From contig CAKPIS010000001.1 in NCBI GenBank assembly GCA_934162425.1, forward strand, positions 164,155 to 228,154: 64,000 nucleotides of DNA, read 5' to 3'. The stretch comes from an uncultured Bacilli bacterium. GTDB taxonomy: Bacteria > Bacillota_I > Bacilli_A > RF39 > UBA660. Positions 61,699 to 64,000 of this stretch are shown in pieces. The position numbers and the translations under genes are program-made. Positions within the stretch are counted from its first letter, which is position 1. Each line of letters begins with the position of its first letter. Below the pieces are notes generated by a model. The model was not told the DNA's origin. It saw only the letters and a list, made by a program, of their open reading frames with translations, and did no database searches.

Positions 61699-62706
61699 TT
61701 ATAATTTTATACTTCCTTTATACTTTTCATAACTATATTTTTTAAGAAGTACATCTTTACTTACTCCGTATTGTTTTTTAAATATAGCTTCACCATAAAA
61801 TAATTTTCTATAATTAAATTCATCTATTATAATGCCTTTCTCTTTCGTTAAAAACTCATACCTTGCATATGTAAGAGATACGCTTTGCATCAGTTGTTTT
61901 GTATCATTTATTACTATGTCTTCTAAACCTATATCTTTTAAATATTTTATTTTTTCTTCTATATTTTCTTTACTTAAATCATATAAAGTTGGAAGACTTT
62001 TTGACATCTTTATTACATCAGGTTTTGTATAGCCTAAACTTATTAAAAATGATATTTTTTCTTCTATTGTTTTTTTACTATAACTATATAATGGTGGAAA
62101 GCTTTTTGTCATCTTTATTACATCAGCCTTAGTATATCCTAAGTTTATTAAAAATGTTATTTTTTCTTCTATATTTTCTTTGCTATAACCATATAATGCT
62201 GGCAAAAGTTTTGTCATCTTTATTACATCAGGCTTTGTATAGCCTAAACTTATTAAAAATGATATTTTTTCTTCTATTGTTTTTTTACTATAACAATATA
62301 ATGTCGGCAAGAGTTTTGTCATCTTTATTACATCAAGTTTTGTATAGCCTAAACTTATTAAAAATGATATTTTATTTTCTATATTTTCTTTGCTTAAACC
62401 ATATAATGATGGCAAAAACTTTGTCATCTTTATTACATCAGGTCTTGTATATCCTAGACTTATTAAAAATGATATTTTATCTTCTATTGTTTCTTTACTT
62501 AAACCATATAATGATGGCAAGCTTTTTGTCATCTTTATTACATCAGTTTTTGTATAACCAAGTCCATTTAAATAATTAAAATTTTCATTTATCTTCTTAT
62601 ATAAAGTTTCATCTTTATAATTAACTAATTGATACGAACTAGTTATATCTTCTGCATCTTTCTTACTATACCCTAAATTTATTAATAATCCTACACTTTT
62701 TAACAT
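61699..62706 (-). CDS. mTERF-like repeat protein A (six 35-residue repeats)
   Basis: 335 residues. After an N-terminal unit (LLINLGYSKKDAEDITSSY) come six near-identical 35-residue repeats, each like GYTKPDVIKMTKLLPALYGY followed by SKENIEEKITFLINL. The repeat is a three-helix unit with a conserved Pro, matching the mTERF motif (L-G-x-s-x-x-D-I-x-x-m-x-x-x-P-x-L), known from mitochondrial and chloroplast transcription and translation factors that bind nucleic acid. The C-terminal tail (QLMQSVSLTYARYEFLTKEK, FKKQYGVSKDVLLKKYSYEK) is shared with repeat gene C. RBS AGAGG. Bacterial function unknown. Confidence 0.75.
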   Translation of the reverse strand: MLKSVGLLINLGYSKKDAEDITSSYQLVNYKDETLYKKINENFNYLNGLGYTKTDVIKMTKSLPSLYGLSKETIEDKISFLISLGYTRPDVIKMTKFLPSLYGLSKENIENKISFLISLGYTKLDVIKMTKLLPTLYCYSKKTIEEKISFLISLGYTKPDVIKMTKLLPALYGYSKENIEEKITFLINLGYTKADVIKMTKSFPPLYSYSKKTIEEKISFLISLGYTKPDVIKMSKSLPTLYDLSKENIEEKIKYLKDIGLEDIVINDTKQLMQSVSLTYARYEFLTKEKGIIIDEFNYRKLFYGEAIFKKQYGVSKDVLLKKYSYEKYKGSIKL

Positions 62707-62715
62707 AAAGCCTCT

Positions 62716-63099
62716 TTAAAATTCATCTATTTCATTTTCTATTAAATCAATTATTTCATCATCAGATAAATTTTGCTTTCTTTTTTCTTTAAAAAATTCA
62801 TCTATTTCATAACTATCTTTATTTAATAAAAATGGATTAGTATCAAACGTAATATTTAGAGTATTAAAACCATAGCTAGCAAGTGTTTTTATAAGTTTTA
62901 GTATATCTAAATTACTTCTAATTAAAATATTAGGATTTGATATTATAATATTTCTTATTTCTTTATCATTACAACCTATCATTTCTAATGTTTCTATATT
63001 TTTATCATATTCTTCATAGTCAGTTAAACCATTATTAAATTCCATTATGTTTTTTATATCATTTTCATCAATTCCTAAATCTAACAAATAATTTATCAT
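62716..63099 (-). CDS. mTERF-like protein B (short, diverged)
   Basis: 127 residues with two or three diverged repeats of the same helical type (YLLDLGIDENDIKNIMEFNN; TLEMIGCNDKEIRNIIISNP; LIKTLASYGFNTLNITFDTN). A basic-then-acidic tail follows (KEKRKQNLSDDEIIDLIENE). It lies between repeat genes A and C, 9 bases ahead of gene A, so likely cotranscribed. AAGGAG precedes the ATG at 63099. It may be a separate partner or a C-terminal remnant. Confidence 0.6.
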   Translation of the reverse strand: MINYLLDLGIDENDIKNIMEFNNGLTDYEEYDKNIETLEMIGCNDKEIRNIIISNPNILIRSNLDILKLIKTLASYGFNTLNITFDTNPFLLNKDSYEIDEFFKEKRKQNLSDDEIIDLIENEIDEF

Positions 63100-63140
63100 T
63101 TTTCATTTCTCCTTTAATATATTTAAATAATAACACAATT

Positions 63141-64000
63141 CTAACTTAAACAAAAGAGAGAATAATTATATTTAAATTTTTTAAAATTATTATTATTTTT
63201 ATATTCTTCATAATTATATTTTTTAAGTAACACTTCTTTACTTACTCCGTATTGTTTTTTAAACATAGTTTCATTACAAAATAATTTTCTACAATTAAAT
63301 TCATCTATTGATATACATTTTTCTTTTGTTAAAAACTCATATCTTGCATATGTAAGAGGTGCACTTTGCATTAGTTTTTTTGTATCATTTATTACTATAC
63401 TTTCTAAACCAATTTCTTTTAAATATCTTATTTTTTCTTCTATATTTTCTTTACTTAAGCCATATAATGATGGCAAAAGCTTTGTCATCTTTATTACATC
63501 GGCTTTTGTATAACCCAGGCTCATTAAAAATGTTATTTTTTCTTCTATTGTTTCTTTACTATAATTATATAATGATGGAAAGCTTTTTGTCATCTTTATT
63601 ACATCGGCTTTTGTATAACCTAAGCTTATTAGAAATGCTATTTTTTCTTCTATTGTTTCTTTACCATAACCATATAATGATGGCAAGATTTTTGTCATCT
63701 TTATTACATCGGCTTTTGTATAACCTAAGCTTATTAGAAATGCTATTTTTTCTTCTATTGTTTCTTTACCATAACCATGTAATGATGGAAAGCTTTTCGC
63801 CATCTTTATTACATCGGCTTTTGTATAGCCTAAACTTATTAAAAATGATATCTTATCTTCTATTGTTTCTTTACTTAAACCATATAATGTTGGAAGGCTT
63901 TTTGTCATCTTTATTACATCGGATTTTGTATAGCCTAAACTTATTAAAAATGATATCTTATCTTCTATTGTTTCTTTACTTAAACCATATAATGTTGGAA
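63141..64000 (-). CDS. mTERF-like repeat protein C (5' end beyond window)
   Basis: Open to the right edge, so N-terminally incomplete. At least five full 35-residue repeats plus a partial one are visible, for example GYTKADVIKMTKSFPSLYNY followed by SKETIEEKITFLMSL. The C-terminal tail matches gene A (KLMQSAPLTYARYEFLTKEK, FKKQYGVSKEVLLKKYNYEE) and ends in a divergent Asn/Lys/Tyr-rich segment. The frame continues without a stop to base 64000. Paralogous to gene A and presumably of the same function. Confidence 0.75.
   Translation of the reverse strand, partial: PTLYGLSKETIEDKISFLISLGYTKSDVIKMTKSLPTLYGLSKETIEDKISFLISLGYTKADVIKMAKSFPSLHGYGKETIEEKIAFLISLGYTKADVIKMTKILPSLYGYGKETIEEKIAFLISLGYTKADVIKMTKSFPSLYNYSKETIEEKITFLMSLGYTKADVIKMTKLLPSLYGLSKENIEEKIRYLKEIGLESIVINDTKKLMQSAPLTYARYEFLTKEKCISIDEFNCRKLFCNETMFKKQYGVSKEVLLKKYNYEEYKNNNNFKKFKYNYSLFCLS

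Larger units (their letters stand above)
61935..64000 (-). repeat. 105-base tandem repeat arrays in the mTERF-like genes
   Basis: Units of 105 bases, marked by TCATCTTTATTACATC on the + strand, recur at regular spacing (for example at about 62108 and 62213) through genes A and C, interrupted only by gene B and the shared tails. Units are highly similar in DNA, indicating recent expansion or gene conversion. Confidence 0.85.

Noticed and set aside
61899..62579. + strand open frames opposite the mTERF-like repeats (up to 141 residues)
   Set aside because: They are repetitive mirror images of the minus-strand repeats, with no ribosome binding site, and consist of Leu/Phe/Tyr-rich low-complexity sequence.
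1..64000. tRNA or rRNA genes
   Set aside because: I saw no cloverleaf with a T-loop or CCA end and no rRNA-like GC-rich stretch; without a scanning tool a single tRNA could still be missed.

Overview
The window comes from a very AT-rich, low-GC Gram-positive bacterium (Firmicutes/Bacilli type, probably an uncultured gut lineage with a reduced genome). Nearly all genes lie on the minus strand. The genes form several conserved Bacillus-like neighbourhoods: rimM-trmD-rplS-lepB-rbgA; lepA-hemW; obg and trmB; a radC-mreC-mreD-spoIVFA-spoIVFB-rplU-prp-rpmA run; yqeG-yqeH; rsmE-mtaB; and yqzL-recO-glyS. The code appears to be the standard bacterial one. TGA is a true stop, for example at the end of rsmE, and the tryptophan codons I checked are TGG.

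Layout on the + strand coordinates. 1-3475: rbgA (cut by the window edge), then a decayed accessory island with RhuM-family remnants, an RyR-like small protein, a lipoprotein and a Nudix-ASCH fusion. 3477-10268: lepB, rplS, trmD with a long C-terminal extension, rimM, an rRNA methyltransferase and a YgjP-type metallopeptidase, interleaved with three uncharacterised proteins. 10350-10884: remnant of a DUF11-type surface protein. 10935-18002: hemW, lepA, an IMPACT-family protein, obg, trmB. 18076-24051: four tandem WG-repeat proteins, each with its own near-identical promoter and terminator. 24142-34459: rpmA, prp, rplU, a novel repeat protein, SpoIVFB- and SpoIVFA-like proteins, mreD, mreC, radC, a SPOR-like protein, yqeH, yqeG and prsW. 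34566-35264: a pro-sigma-K type sigma factor on the + strand. 35285-43312: a cadherin-like surface protein, type II ileS with a T-box leader, sepF, efp, rpmG and a class B penicillin-binding protein. 43387-49439: surface biology (Flp-type pilin, BspA-like protein, DUF192, sortase, membrane-anchored WG-like protein). 49519-61667: mtaB, rsmE, a stand-alone ClpB-like AAA+ protein, a divergent polysaccharide-deacetylase-like protein, ezrA, a DUF3419-like enzyme, rpsD, glyS with a T-box, recO and yqzL. 61699-64000: three tandem genes made of mTERF-like repeats, the last running off the right edge.

How the genes fit together. Most are ribosome assembly, tRNA/rRNA modification and translation functions, plus envelope and division proteins (MreC, MreD, SepF, EzrA, PBP). 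Many end at hairpin terminators that overlap the stop codon. RNA-level control is visible as two T-boxes and probable ribosomal-protein leaders.

The most interesting signals are three. (1) A pro-sigma-K factor sits in the same window as its expected processing protease pair (SpoIVFB and SpoIVFA) and a SPOR-domain protein. This argues that this small-genome lineage keeps a late-sporulation programme. (2) There is a tandem array of proteins built from 35-residue repeats resembling the mTERF motifs of organelle nucleic-acid-binding proteins, which are unusual in bacteria. (3) Internal-repeat proteins of several unrelated kinds (WG, BspA, mTERF-like, a YHxxDM repeat and a WYxxNK repeat) are abundant and show recent repeat duplication.
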